Source: Trachythela sp. YZ-2020
Taxonomy: Eukaryota; Cnidaria; Anthozoa; Malacalcyonacea; Clavulariidae
Direction of reading: 5' to 3'
Assembly: GCA_016169945.1 (NCBI GenBank)
Contig: JADLSH010000236.1
Location: 2,032,001 to 2,096,000, forward strand
Length of the DNA stretch: 64,000 nucleotides
The notes under the pieces were generated by a model that had not been told where the DNA came from, ran no database searches, and saw nothing but the letters and a program-made list of their open reading frames with translations. A program made the translations under genes and the position numbers. Each line of letters begins with the position of its first letter. Within the stretch, counting starts at the first letter, position 1. Of the stretch, positions 43,263-53,383 are shown in pieces.

Positions 43263-43991
43263 ATGGCGTCCAAATGGAAAGGTTCATACGATAGTGGAAG
43301 AAAATATAGTAAAGCATGGGAAAGCAAATTTATTTGGATCACGAAGGCTTCGGACGGGAGTCAAGATGCCTTTTGTAAGCTGTGTCATGTGTCGATAAAG
43401 CCCAAACAAGCGAATTTGACGAAACACGAAAAAACTGACAAACACGTGCAGCGTGTCAAACTGTGTAATTCCACGAAACCCCTCCAAGTCGTACGTGTCC
43501 CGAAGCCGAAGGTTGCAGACGAAATCAAGATCGCAGAGGTGGAACTAGCCGTAACAATGGCATGTCATTCAGCGCTTTTGACGATGGATCATCTCGGGGA
43601 GGTAATTGCCCGCAACGCGAAGGGAAGCCAACTCGAAAAAATTAGACTACACAGGACGAAGTGCACACAAATTTTGACGAGTGTTGTAAGCCCAGCACTG
43701 AAAGAGAAGCTGATAGCTGATGTTCGAGGAAAGAAGTTCTCATTGATTGTCGATGAAACAACCGATGTTGCTACGGAAAAGCAACTCTGCGTTATGGTCC
43801 GGTACTACAGCGAAGCCGAGAAGAAGATTGTCACAGCGTTTGTTGACCTGGTTTCTGTTGTCCACGCATCCGCAGACGACCTTTTTAATAGTATACCAAA
43901 TACTAGCCTGTATACAAGCTACAGTCATGATTCATACTGTACCATTGCTAATAAGATTATAAGTTCTACAAAATATTTTTATTATTGTTAA
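43263..43991 (+). pseudogene. hAT transposase, truncated after the first catalytic region
   Basis: A 242-residue frame. Residues about 17-65 form a BED/TTF-type zinc finger (FCKLCHV, then HEKTDKHV). Residues about 120-200 match the start of the hAT catalytic domain, with the SLIVDETTDVATEKQL motif that holds the first acidic residue. From about residue 212 the protein-like character ends in unrelated sequence and a stop. The rest of the catalytic core and the C-terminal dimerisation domain are absent. It resembles transposase-derived ZNF862-like proteins of animals. It could still encode a DNA-binding fragment, but an enzyme is excluded. Confidence 0.8.
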
Positions 43992-44090
43992 AGGTTTCGT
44001 TTCTCATTAAAATACAAACGTTTGTTACGTGTTTGTTAGATTACCTTTTCGATTCTATGAACCACAACCTCACTCACACAACTCACAGCC

Positions 44091-44190
44091 TCGTACCCAG
44101 GCGCTAAAGAGAAGATCTGAGCGCGCTTAGCACAGATTCCGATCCAAGCCCCACGCGCGCTTAGCTCTTCTCTTTAGCGCCTGGGTACGA
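44091..44190. repeat. Palindromic insertion inside the hAT element
   Basis: TCGTACCCAGGCGCTAAAGA plus GAAGA is perfectly mirrored at 44166-44190, and GCGCGCTTAG words lie inside. A small MITE has probably inserted into the transposon. Confidence 0.75.
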
Positions 44191-44371
44191 AGCTGCACAA
44201 CTCACACAACAACAAAAAAAGCACTGGGTACGACCTGCAGGCTACCAGCCCCAGTACCGGACAGCGTAGGTGCTAAAAACGGAAGTTTGGCCTCTTTTTA
44301 CCAAATTTGGCTACTTTTCAAATCATATTTGGCTCCAAGCCCTTGCTGGACCTGGCAACCCTGGTTTCGAC

Positions 44372-46503
44372 TGCTCAACCAAATGACGCGTTCTACATCG
44401 GTAAAAAATTGACAAAATCACTAGTGTGAACCAGGCATTAGTTTCCGTACGGTTGACTCGCTTTAAAGTAGAAAATATATTCCTCTTAATAGTGCACCTT
44501 CCTTTACACAGAAGACAAAATAGCCAATACAAAAACTATTTAATAGCAGTTCTATTTATTGTGGCTTTATGTGAAAATGAATGATTGAAAAGTTGAATAC
44601 TTTGATATGATTCAACTGCAATTATTTATTGTGATTCAACGGCATTTGGATGCGCAGCTGAAGTTCCGAACTGGCTTATACATGAGACAATTTTGGCTGC
44701 ATCTTGCACGGCTCGATCAATCATTGGGAAACCGAACCATTTTATTTAATAAATTACTAACAGAATGAACTGAGAATAGCCTGATGATTTCTGTATCGGT
44801 TAACCGTTGCATTTTCGAATTATCGGGCGTGTAATTTCGTTGTTATTTCTATATGGTATATTTTGTATTCAAAACTCAAAGCGGCAACATTCTAGCCTGC
44901 ATGGCAGATGGTCCAGATGGTATGTAGCAGAGCCCTGTGTCATGTGACTGTGTCGCAAGTTGTTGAAACTTGCAGAGTTGCGTTTTAGAGATTGTAAATT
45001 TTCAACAATTTATCAAAGTCACTACCCTCCACTACGAAAAATTCCATTATTACTTCCGCTACGAAAACTATATAATTATTTCTTTTGATTTTATTACTGT
45101 GAAAAAACAATTTTAACTGTGAAAAAAACAAAGAAGCCTCTGCGGAGGAGAGTGCATTCTGTGTGATGTGTCTTGGAAATGGATCGAAAATTGAAAGTGA
45201 GTGTGGATTACATGTAGGTTGTGATAATGGTAAAGGAACATAGAGATAGATACGCTGACTGCAAAACAGTATTGTATTATTTATTGTATTAGATTATGAT
45301 ATGAAAATTGATTACATATAATTATCAACTATTGATCATTCTTAGATTACATTTTGTGTAAGAGCAATTAGTTATCGTGTGTACTGCTAATGTAAGGCCA
45401 GGAAACGTGTTCTAAACATCATTTAGGTATTCATAAAAAACAGAGCTGACTTTTCTTGAAGACGGCTTGAACTCATTGTTGCTGGTCATTCAGTATTTAT
45501 GACATTAACAAAGAATTCATAACCAAAAGAACATTAAAGTATGCAAATGGAGGGTATACAATGCTCTGTGTACGCTGCTTTCTGGGCTTAAATAAAAGAT
45601 TTTATGTTTATTAGAATGTTCCAAAATTATTTCGTTCCAAATATTAAAGTGTTCTTGAATAAGCTGCCATGGTTTGTTTCTGAACTACCTGAAAATCTCA
45701 AACGTACATGGGGTCCAGTTTATAGTCAAATCAGTCTACAATAAACTGGCATGGTTTGTGTCTGAAAATGATATCTCAAACGTAGGGGTTCCAGTGTAGG
45801 TAGTATGACTAGTATTCTCCAATACTGGACTGCCGTGATTTGTGTCTGAAACTATCTGAAAAGGATATCAGTCGAACATGGGGGATCAGTGTAGGCAGTA
45901 TTCTTCAATAAGCTGCCAGTTTATGTCTGAACTATCTGAAAAAATATCTCAAACGTGGTGGTCCAGTGTATATAGTATTCTCCAATACACTGCCGTGGTT
46001 TGTGTCTGAACGACTGAACTGCCCAGCTGAAAAAAATATCTCAAAGATGGGCCCACTGTAGTTAGTATTCTACAATAAGCTGTCGTGGTTTGTGTCTGAA
46101 CTATCTGAAAGAGATCTCTCAAACCTTCTTCAAAGGTTCTGCTGTGTAGGTAATGCTCTTGTAGGATACTACCTACACTGGACAGGTATCTAGCTACCTA
46201 CACTTATCTACCGCATTACCACCCAAGTGACCCAACTCATTTTTTATAAACTCAACTTGTTTTTTTTTAAAACTTGATTACTTTACAGAACAACGATCTG
46301 TGAAGTTGTGAGCGCAGTTTTCAATTCTCAAATGAAAAAATGTTCGTGTCGTATGCACTTACTGCACCCGTTCGATAATTACGTCACAACTTCCTCCTTG
46401 GCGCTGAAGGATATTATAAGTTGTTTGTGGGTCTTCAGCTTTTTAAGTTTTAAGGAATTTAGTCATCATAATTATTTATATTGTTTGAGCGGTTATTAAA
46501 CAC
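44372..46503. other. Gene-free stretch with a degenerate tandem repeat
   Basis: Up to about 45630 nothing is recognised. A decayed tandem array occupies 45640-46180. The sequence then continues to the BEL/Pao insertion. Confidence 0.5.
45640..46180. repeat. Degenerate ~90-bp tandem repeat, about six copies
   Basis: Each copy contains CTGCCATGGTTTGTGTCTGA, then ATCTCAAACG and GTCCAGTGTAGGTAGTATTC. Copy lengths range from about 80 to 105 bp with many differences. The last word is the complement of the repeats at 15767-15882. Confidence 0.75.
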
Positions 46504-46841
46504 TGTAAGATCTACTACATAAAGTAATATTCCTGCTTATTGCGGGCGCAGACGTAAGTTGTGGTTTTGGCGCCAAAGAAAACGAAGGACAATATATTTC
46601 TGTAAGTTAAAGTGAACCGTAATAATCTTGGTTAAAAGCTCAGTTAAAAGAAACTTTAAAGATAGTAATTTACATAAAGACGTCACAATAACTTGTAAGT
46701 ATTAGATTAGTCACTTAGATTTCGTCTAAGGAGCATACTTAACACTTTAATTGTTGACTTGTATAGCGAATCTCTCGTGTGTATCTTTGAACATACGTGT
46801 GAATAAAGTTTGTGACGAACCAAAGTAATTTGAAGCTTACA
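46504..46841 (+). repeat. 5' LTR of BEL/Pao element
   Basis: Begins TGTAAGATCTAC and ends GAAGCTTACA. It contains AATAAA at 46802-46807, a plausible poly(A) signal. I compared it by eye with the 3' LTR and found no difference. Confidence 0.95.
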
Positions 46842-46869
46842 TCATTCGAAGTTATTCGCTCGATAAGTA

Positions 46870-47634
46870 GTGAACACCATGTCGATCCAGGGCGAAGAAT
46901 CGGCAGAAGAGACGAACGTTTTCTTTGAAGAAACAGTCGCAGCAAAGCAAGAGAGATCAGAATGTTTAAGAGAACTTCAAGAAGAGCTAAGTAAGTTGCA
47001 ACAGTTATTAAAAGAGTTCGAAAGCAGCCCACAAGAAACCAAAGAAGCGAAAGACAGGTACGAAACAGCCTTTCATAAATTTGTAAACAGTCATGAGAAT
47101 TACATGAAGTATGAAAGAGATGCAGAGAGAAGAGAGTTAATGACTGATAATTACAACAACCAACGAGATGCGAAACTTCAGCTAGATTGCATGGTTGATG
47201 TGTGGAAAAGTAATAGAGAAAGATTCAAAAACCCACCATCAATATCTAAATTTAGTTTCACATCTCGTGAGAGTAGTCGAAAAAGCAGATCATCCAGTAG
47301 AAGCAGTGCGGTCGAAAGACGAAGGGCAGTAGAGGAAACTAGGTTGAAGATGCAAACGCTAAAAGAAAAGCAAGAGTTAGAACGCCAGCTAGAGTTAGTC
47401 CAGCAGAGAAAAACTGAACTCAATCGCAAGCTTGAACTGTTAAGTGTAGAATCAGAACTCAAGCAAGCAAAAATTGATCTGGTAATTGAACAAACCCCAG
47501 ATGACAGAATTGATAGTATGAATGAGTACCTTGATAAGATTCAATATGGAAGTCAAACCCAACCCACCTTAGGGCAGAGTCCTATAAACCTACAGCAACC
47601 TCAACCAACCCTTAACCAACATCACTCCCTGTAG
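46870..47634 (+). CDS. BEL/Pao gag, N-terminal coiled-coil part
   Basis: A 254-residue frame starting 28 bases after the 5' LTR. It is strongly charged with two coiled-coil stretches (about residues 20-60 and 150-200, the second rich in Glu/Lys/Gln/Leu) joined by a Ser/Arg tract. It ends in a Gln/Pro-rich segment with a stop at 47632-47634; a neighbouring frame continues the Gln/Pro-rich character, which implies a frame break near 47630. In such elements gag forms the particle that packages the RNA. Confidence 0.8.
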   Translation: MNTMSIQGEESAEETNVFFEETVAAKQERSECLRELQEELSKLQQLLKEFESSPQETKEAKDRYETAFHKFVNSHENYMKYERDAERRELMTDNYNNQRDAKLQLDCMVDVWKSNRERFKNPPSISKFSFTSRESSRKSRSSSRSSAVERRRAVEETRLKMQTLKEKQELERQLELVQQRKTELNRKLELLSVESELKQAKIDLVIEQTPDDRIDSMNEYLDKIQYGSQTQPTLGQSPINLQQPQPTLNQHHSL

Positions 47635-47758
47635 ACCAAACTCAACCCACCCAAAGAACCATATCTAACTCATGTCAAGAGACTGTATTGTCACAACAAA
47701 TAAAGACAAGCCCGGACGTACCCCACACAGCAAACACACAGCATGATACACCCCAACT

Positions 47759-48544
47759 GTGTCGACCCCACCCCATACTAAAAGAGCTGATAAAGGAAGT
47801 CCTAACCTAGATGTTGCATGCCAAGAATTTGTTCCGATGAATAATGTTCAGACCCCCCAACCTACCCACAACCCAGTCCAACACGTAGTTAGCACCCCAA
47901 TGGATGTTTGGAGTTCCATAGCTCAAGTCATTAAAGAAGGGCCCTCCCTACCAAAAATAGAACTAATGAAATTTGGTGGTGACCCTTTAGAGTACGTAGA
48001 GTTCACAGCAAATTTCGAAGAAAATATAGAGTCACAAGTGAAGGATGAATCTCAGAGATTTGTTCGACTACTTGCCCAATGTATTGGGAAGGCAAGAGAA
48101 GCTATTCGTAGTTGCGTCAACTTAGATGCTAGTCAGAGATATAAAGAAGCGAAAAGTGTGCTTCTTGAAAATTTTGGACAACCACACATGATAGTGGAAG
48201 CTCACATGACGAAGCTACGAGAACTTCAGATAAAGAAGTCAGATGCGACCGCATTGATGGAATTTGTGCGGCAGTTGGAAGATTCCGGAAGGGCGCTAAC
48301 AAGAATGGGACCTAGCTACTCCAATCGTTTGGATAACGAGGACGTGATAGTAATGTTGATGAAGAAGCTTCCTGAAGAAAGTCTAAAAAGGAAGTGGGCA
48401 GACAAAGCTGGAGACCTCCTCAAAGGCAACGGATTGGTTACGTTCAGTAACTTTGTAAATTTCCTAAAGCACATCGCAGGACGTATTAATAATAGATATG
48501 GGAGGAGCTCAAACTGTCTAACGAGTTTAAGAAGTCGCCCGTGA
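47759..48544 (+). CDS. BEL/Pao gag, DUF1759-type capsid region
   Basis: A 261-residue open stretch in a second frame. After a Pro/Thr-rich lead, residues about 65-240 carry the DUF1759-type region of Pao gag proteins (LPKIELMKFGGDPLEYVEF, then EAIRSCVN, EAHMTKLRELQIK). The frame is left near 48495, after which the coding sense continues in the next frame. No real start codon is needed here: it is an internal part of a polyprotein. Confidence 0.85.
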   Translation: MSTPPHTKRADKGSPNLDVACQEFVPMNNVQTPQPTHNPVQHVVSTPMDVWSSIAQVIKEGPSLPKIELMKFGGDPLEYVEFTANFEENIESQVKDESQRFVRLLAQCIGKAREAIRSCVNLDASQRYKEAKSVLLENFGQPHMIVEAHMTKLRELQIKKSDATALMEFVRQLEDSGRALTRMGPSYSNRLDNEDVIVMLMKKLPEESLKRKWADKAGDLLKGNGLVTFSNFVNFLKHIAGRINNRYGRSSNCLTSLRSRP

Positions 48545-48855
48545 CTAAGCAAAGATTGGATCAATCGAGAGCAATTTATTCCAGCGCCACAAAGAACGAT
48601 TTAAACGATGAAAGGGAGAATCGTTTGCCTCGCAAATGTCCGCAGTGTTCCGGTCCACACGGTGTATGGAGATGTCGAGTGTTCAAATCAGCAAGCTTGG
48701 AAGATCGTTGGAAAATAGTGAAGCAACGCAGGCTTTGTATGATATGCTTAGATGAAGGCCATTTTGCAAAGTGCTGTAAAAGCGGGTTCACCTGTCGTAT
48801 GCGTGGATGCGGAAAGGTCATCACTATCTTCTCCATAGAGATCAGAACTTTGTGA
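48541..48855 (+). CDS. BEL/Pao zinc-knuckle region
   Basis: Continuation of the polyprotein with paired cysteine/histidine motifs, CPQCSGPHGVWRC and CMICLDEGHFAKCC. These are the nucleic-acid binding knuckles typical of Pao elements. The frame changes near 48815, beside a G-run, into the protease frame. Confidence 0.8.
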   Translation: MTKQRLDQSRAIYSSATKNDLNDERENRLPRKCPQCSGPHGVWRCRVFKSASLEDRWKIVKQRRLCMICLDEGHFAKCCKSGFTCRMRGCGKVITIFSIEIRTL

Positions 48856-49991
48856 AAGACGATCGGACGAATGACGACAAAGGCGACCGAATTAAAGAGC
48901 AAACCCAAGGACAGAAAGGTGGCGTTACACAGAACGATGCAACGGAAAGTCCTCACGGCGATTCAGTAGTAAATGTTTGTGCCGTCAAAGCTAGTCGACC
49001 CCGTGTCTGTTTTAAAGTTGTCCCAGTCAGAGTAAGCGTTCCTGACAGGCAAGAAGTTGTCACCTACGCATTCTTGGATAGTGGGTCCGACGCAACCCTC
49101 TGTTTGGAAAGTCTGGTCCAAGAGCTTTCGATAGAAGATGTCAATCCAGTTAATTACACGATGACTACAGTCAATTGTCAACAACAAAAGACTGGTTACG
49201 AAGTGAAGCTCAACGTACGATCCGTGTCGGGTGGCGAAAGATTCGAGTTAAAGAATGTTCTGACAACCGACAGTTTGCCAGTAACCCCAAGGCACATAGC
49301 TACAAACGAGGAGCTCAAAGAATGGCCACATTTACAGGATTTAGTTTTACCTGAAACGGGAGATAAACAAGTGACAATACTAATTGGTAGCGATCGCCCC
49401 GATTTAATTGACAGTTATCTAGATAGACGAGATGGGCGGAAAGGAGAACCCTGCGCAGTCAAAACACCCTTGGGATGGACGGTGTACGGCCCAATGGCAA
49501 ACGACGAAAGCGATCACATTTCAGTCAGTTGCACCAGCTCGGAGAGCAATGTCTTGAACTATAAACTCGAACGTTTGTTCAACGCAGAATTTGATGATAT
49601 CAAGGATGATTCGGAGGCAAGTATGTCAATTGAAGATCGAGTTGCAAAGGAAATGATGATAGAAACAACGACATTGGTAGATGGTCATTACCAAATTGGT
49701 CTCCCTTTCAAGCACAATCCACCTAACCTTCCAGACAACCTACCCACAGCTAAGAAGAGATTACAATACCTTAAAGATAAGATGGATAGAAATCCCAAAT
49801 TTCACGAGAAGTACAGCAAAGTGATGAAAAACTACGTAGATGAAGGAGCAGCTCGAGAGGTTCCGGAAGATGAGGTCGTCAAGTTAAAACCCCTTTGGTA
49901 CCTACCCCACCACGCGGTTTGGCACCCAAGAAAACCCGAAGAACCGAGAGTCGTTTTCGATTGTGCGTGTAAACCCAAGGCGTTTCGTTGA
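48807..49991 (+). CDS. BEL/Pao protease (DUF1758) and start of reverse transcriptase
   Basis: A 394-residue stretch. The aspartic protease active site, DSGSD preceded by AFL, lies at 49077-49091 in a DUF1758-type domain ending near ILIGSDRPDLI. From about residue 275 the beginning of the RT domain follows (RLQYLKDKMDRNP, WYLPHHAVWHPRKPEEPRVV). The frame stops at 49989-49991 within the RT fingers, and the sense resumes at once in another frame. A one-base loss near an A-run at about 49978 would explain this. Confidence 0.85.
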   Translation: MRKGHHYLLHRDQNFVKDDRTNDDKGDRIKEQTQGQKGGVTQNDATESPHGDSVVNVCAVKASRPRVCFKVVPVRVSVPDRQEVVTYAFLDSGSDATLCLESLVQELSIEDVNPVNYTMTTVNCQQQKTGYEVKLNVRSVSGGERFELKNVLTTDSLPVTPRHIATNEELKEWPHLQDLVLPETGDKQVTILIGSDRPDLIDSYLDRRDGRKGEPCAVKTPLGWTVYGPMANDESDHISVSCTSSESNVLNYKLERLFNAEFDDIKDDSEASMSIEDRVAKEMMIETTTLVDGHYQIGLPFKHNPPNLPDNLPTAKKRLQYLKDKMDRNPKFHEKYSKVMKNYVDEGAAREVPEDEVVKLKPLWYLPHHAVWHPRKPEEPRVVFDCACKPKAFR

Positions 49992-51280
49992 ACGACGAGC
50001 TACTAAGAGGTCCAGAAAACACCAGCACACTGTTAGGCGTGATATTGAGATTCAGAGTAGACAGCATAGCTGTTACTGCCGACGTGAAAAGGATGTTCCA
50101 TCAAGTCCAAGTCATACCCGAACACCAAGGCGCACTATGTTATCTCTGGTGGCCGGACGGCGACCTGTCGAAAGCGGCAAAAACCCACCAAATGCTTGTC
50201 CATATATTTGGGGCTAAGTCATCCCCAAGTGTCGCCGGTTATGCTCTCAGAAGAACAGCCGTGGACAACGGTCAGGATTATTCCCAAGAAACTTTGGACG
50301 CTGTCACTCGCGATTTTTACGTGGACGACCTGCTAAAGTCATTTTCCGACCCTGAGGAAGCGAAGAAAGTAAGCAAGGAGTTGCAAAGTATACTGGCAAA
50401 GGGAGGATTCCATCTGACCAAATGGTGCTCAAATTCACGCGAAGTCTTACAAGAATTTCCTGTCGAAGGGAGGTCACCGACAGTCAAAAACTTAGATTTG
50501 CAATCAGAAGCCTTACCCATAGATAGAGCGCTCGGAGTCCACTGGAATGTCGAAAAGGATACGATTTTACTAGCCGTAGACGACAAGAAAGAGCAAAATA
50601 ATCGCAAAGGCGTGCTGTCATCGATAGCGACAATCTACGACCCTCTTGGATTCGCCAGCCCACTTATGTTACCAGCTCGGGAAATTAACCAAGAGTTATG
50701 CCGCCTGAAATTGGATTGGAACAGTGAACTGCCTTGTGAACTGTCTACGCGGTGGAAGAGGTGGAAAGAAGATTTGGCCAACCTACGCGTATATGAGATA
50801 CCCAGGTGCTTTAAACCGATGAAATTTGGACAAATTCAACAGATAGACCTACATCATTTCGCTGACGCCTCGCAAGAACACGGTTACGGAACTGTATCGT
50901 ATTTGCGCTTCAAAAACGAGAAAGGAGAGTTCCATGTCAGCTTTGTTATGGGAAAGTCCAGAGTGAAGCCGCTCAATAAAGCAGTCACCGTCCCTAAATT
51001 GGAATTGACAGCGGCAACGTTAGCTACACGCGTCAACAAAACCATCGTGAAAGAACTGCAAGGAAGACTTAAGATCGATACAATCACCTATTGGACCGAT
51101 TCCATGATTGTCTTAAAGTACATCGCTAACGAGACACGGCGATTCACCACCTTTGTCGCAAACCGAGTGGCCGCAATTCGACAAGAATCGACACCGGAGC
51201 AGTGGCGGCACGTGAAATCTGAGTTAAACCCGGCAGACCACGCATCGCGGGAATTCGGGCCTCCGAGACAAGCAAGCTAG
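49988..51280 (+). CDS. BEL/Pao reverse transcriptase and RNase H
   Basis: A 430-residue frame beginning inside the RT domain. It has the first catalytic aspartate in TADVKRMFHQ, the FGAKSSPSVA motif, and the catalytic YVDD box near 50318-50329. The connection follows (YDPLGFASPLMLPAR) and then a Pao-type RNase H (HHFADASQEHGYG, VPKLELTAA, WTDSMIVLKYI, ELNPADHASR). The frame is lost near 51255 beside a G-run. All RT and RNase H catalytic residues that can be placed are present. Confidence 0.9.
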   Translation: MNDELLRGPENTSTLLGVILRFRVDSIAVTADVKRMFHQVQVIPEHQGALCYLWWPDGDLSKAAKTHQMLVHIFGAKSSPSVAGYALRRTAVDNGQDYSQETLDAVTRDFYVDDLLKSFSDPEEAKKVSKELQSILAKGGFHLTKWCSNSREVLQEFPVEGRSPTVKNLDLQSEALPIDRALGVHWNVEKDTILLAVDDKKEQNNRKGVLSSIATIYDPLGFASPLMLPAREINQELCRLKLDWNSELPCELSTRWKRWKEDLANLRVYEIPRCFKPMKFGQIQQIDLHHFADASQEHGYGTVSYLRFKNEKGEFHVSFVMGKSRVKPLNKAVTVPKLELTAATLATRVNKTIVKELQGRLKIDTITYWTDSMIVLKYIANETRRFTTFVANRVAAIRQESTPEQWRHVKSELNPADHASREFGPPRQAS

Positions 51281-51417
51281 AGCATTGGAAACGCGGTCCT
51301 GAGTTCCTCTGGAAGTCAACAGAAGAGTGGCCTGCTCAACCAAGACATCTCGCGGAAGGTCTAGACGAAAATGACGAAGGAGTAAAGAAAGAAAAGGTCG
51401 TTGTTTGCGGAGCTAGT

Positions 51418-51666
51418 GTGGAAGAAGAGTTTTGGAGTCAGTTGTTAAGACGGTTTTCCTCGTGGGAAAAACTGCGAAGAGTCGTCGCGTGGCTAATCAG
51501 AGTGTTTCGCAGACGAAGACCTGAGCAATCGCGAGATTCCGAGAAACAACCACGAAGCGACGCGAAGAAAATACGGCCACTAACCGTAGCAGAATTAGAG
51601 GAAGCCGAAAGAAAGATAATTAGACGAGTTCAAGAAGAATCGTTTCCGGAAGATTTGAGAGGATGA
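51418..51666 (+). CDS. BEL/Pao linker between RNase H and integrase
   Basis: An 82-residue Arg/Glu-rich open stretch. The same frame is open from about 51257, so it continues the polyprotein after the break at 51255. It ends at 51664-51666 and overlaps the integrase frame by four bases, another frame change. Confidence 0.7.
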   Translation: MEEEFWSQLLRRFSSWEKLRRVVAWLIRVFRRRRPEQSRDSEKQPRSDAKKIRPLTVAELEEAERKIIRRVQEESFPEDLRG

Positions 51667-52412
51667 AAAAGGGCAGTTTAGCACGATTGAAACCCTTTCG
51701 TGAAGACGGACTGTTACGTTTAGGAGGACGATTGAATCTGTCAAGCTTAGATCACGATTCAAAGCACCCATTTATCCTTCCGAAAGACAACACCGTGTCC
51801 GAGTTGATCATACTACACTATCACGGTCTCAACGGTCACATTGGAAGTCACCAGACGTTGGCAAAAACCAGAGAACGTTTCTGGATTACAAATGGAGTAT
51901 CTTATGTTAAACGGGTTCTCAAGAAGTGTCAGATCTGTAGAAGAGAGAATGCGAAGGCTGGAGAGCAAGTGATGGCGCCGTTACCAGTCGTGAGGACGTC
52001 GTCAGACGAAAACGGTTTAGTGTACCCGTTTGCAGCTGTTGGCATTGATTATTTTGGGCCACTTTACGTGAAATTAGGTCCGAGGACGAGATCGAAGAAC
52101 TCTACATTAGCTAAACGGTTCGGATGCATCTTTACGTGTTTGAGATACAGAGCTGTTCATCTCGAGGTAGCTGAAGATTTGTCGACGGACAGTTTCATAA
52201 GTGCGATCTTACGTTTCGTTGGCCGAAGAGGACCACCTCGTGTTATATATAGCGACAATGGCACTAACTTCAAAGGTGCTGAAGCAGAAGTTATCGAAGC
52301 CCTGAAATCGTGGAACCTTGAAAAGATCCAGGGATCACTCTCACGCAGAGGTATCGAATGGGTATTTAATCCCCAGGTGCGAGCCATCAAGGCGGCGTTT
52401 GGGAACGTCTGA
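51663..52412 (+). CDS. BEL/Pao integrase, zinc and catalytic domains
   Basis: A 249-residue frame. An H2C2 zinc-binding domain (HYHGLNGHIGSHQTL to KKCQICRREN) is followed by the catalytic core with aspartates in AVGIDYFGPL and YSDNGTNFKGAE. The frame is lost near 52372 at a short C-run, just before the region that should hold the third catalytic residue (Glu). The expected downstream sense is visible in the next frame. Confidence 0.85.
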   Translation: MKKGSLARLKPFREDGLLRLGGRLNLSSLDHDSKHPFILPKDNTVSELIILHYHGLNGHIGSHQTLAKTRERFWITNGVSYVKRVLKKCQICRRENAKAGEQVMAPLPVVRTSSDENGLVYPFAAVGIDYFGPLYVKLGPRTRSKNSTLAKRFGCIFTCLRYRAVHLEVAEDLSTDSFISAILRFVGRRGPPRVIYSDNGTNFKGAEAEVIEALKSWNLEKIQGSLSRRGIEWVFNPQVRAIKAAFGNV

Positions 52413-52486
52413 TACGGTCAACCAAGAAGATTCTGCGATCATTAGTCGGAAATCGGGAGCTCAACGATGAAAGTCTACGAACATTC

Positions 52487-52965
52487 TTGGTAGAAGTGGA
52501 GAAAATCATGAACGATCGACCCATAACACCAGTTTCGAGCGACCCTCAAGACCTGGAAGCGCTTACACCGAACCATATACTGCTAATGCGCCAGAATCCA
52601 TCGACATCGGCGAAAGAGTGCGGTAAGGTGGAGAGCTACAAAGCAAGATGGAAGCACGTCCAATCACTAGCGAGTACGTTCTGGGAAAGATGGATAAGGA
52701 ATACCTACCGACCTTACAAGAAACGCAGAAATGGTTGGAAAAGAAACCCAATTTTAGAGTCGGAGATTTAGTATTAATGATAGACGCAGACGTTCAGCGA
52801 GGTCGATGGCCAAAGGGACTTATAGAAGAAGTCTTCCCAGATGCCGAAGGAATCGTCCGCAGAGTAACTGTTAGAACGGCGAACGGAGTGTATCAGAGAG
52901 ATGTACGAAAGATTTGTCTGCTAGAAGGAAACCTGTTGGGACAAGAGACGGTTGTACAAACCTGA
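52487..52965 (+). CDS. BEL/Pao integrase C-terminal region (DUF5641-type), two frames
   Basis: First 52487-52771 (with EKIMNDRPITPVSSDP and LTPNHILLM), then 52648-52965 in another frame (FRVGDLVLMIDADVQRGRWP, then VRRVTVRTANGVYQRDVRKI). These are the end of the integrase core and the C-terminal DUF5641-type domain of Pao polyproteins. A frame change lies between about 52660 and 52700. The stop at 52963-52965 is about 80 bases before the 3' LTR. Confidence 0.8.
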
Positions 52966-53045
52966 ATTAGAAGGACCAATTTATGATAACATTTAAATGT
53001 TGAGTTGTTTAGAAAGACTCCCTTGTCGTCTTTCGGGGGGGAGCG

Positions 53046-53383
53046 TGTAAGATCTACTACATAAAGTAATATTCCTGCTTATTGCGGGCGCAGACGTAAG
53101 TTGTGGTTTTGGCGCCAAAGAAAACGAAGGACAATATATTTCTGTAAGTTAAAGTGAACCGTAATAATCTTGGTTAAAAGCTCAGTTAAAAGAAACTTTA
53201 AAGATAGTAATTTACATAAAGACGTCACAATAACTTGTAAGTATTAGATTAGTCACTTAGATTTCGTCTAAGGAGCATACTTAACACTTTAATTGTTGAC
53301 TTGTATAGCGAATCTCTCGTGTGTATCTTTGAACATACGTGTGAATAAAGTTTGTGACGAACCAAAGTAATTTGAAGCTTACA
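53046..53383 (+). repeat. 3' LTR of BEL/Pao element
   Basis: Same length as the 5' LTR (338 bp) and apparently the same sequence throughout, with AATAAA at 53344-53349. It is followed by the target duplication AACAC. Confidence 0.95.

Larger units (their letters stand above)
42963..44363 (+). mobile_element. hAT transposon, internally deleted, 1.4 kb
   Basis: Ends CAGGGTTGCCAG and CTGGCAACCCTG are exact complements, flanked by the 8-bp duplication GTTTCGAC (42955-42962 and 44364-44371). Subterminal TTTGGCC/GGCCAAA words occur in both ends. It carries the N-terminal third of a hAT transposase, followed by unrelated sequence and a 100-bp palindrome (44091-44190). Confidence 0.9.
46504..53383 (+). 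mobile_element. Full-length BEL/Pao LTR retrotransposon
   Basis: A 6,880-bp element with 338-bp LTRs (TGTAAG...CTTACA) and 5-bp target duplication AACAC (46499-46503 and 53384-53388), as expected for BEL/Pao. Domain order is gag, zinc knuckles, aspartic protease, reverse transcriptase, RNase H, integrase. That order, together with the DUF1759/DUF1758/DUF5641-type regions, identifies the superfamily. A G-rich polypurine-like tract (about 53034-53043) precedes the 3' LTR. The primer-binding site after 46841 is not clear. The polyprotein is interrupted by several frame changes although the LTRs look identical. Confidence 0.95.

Noticed and set aside
52157..52390. Reverse-strand ORFs inside the BEL/Pao element
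   Set aside because: Shadows of the integrase and other polyprotein frames.
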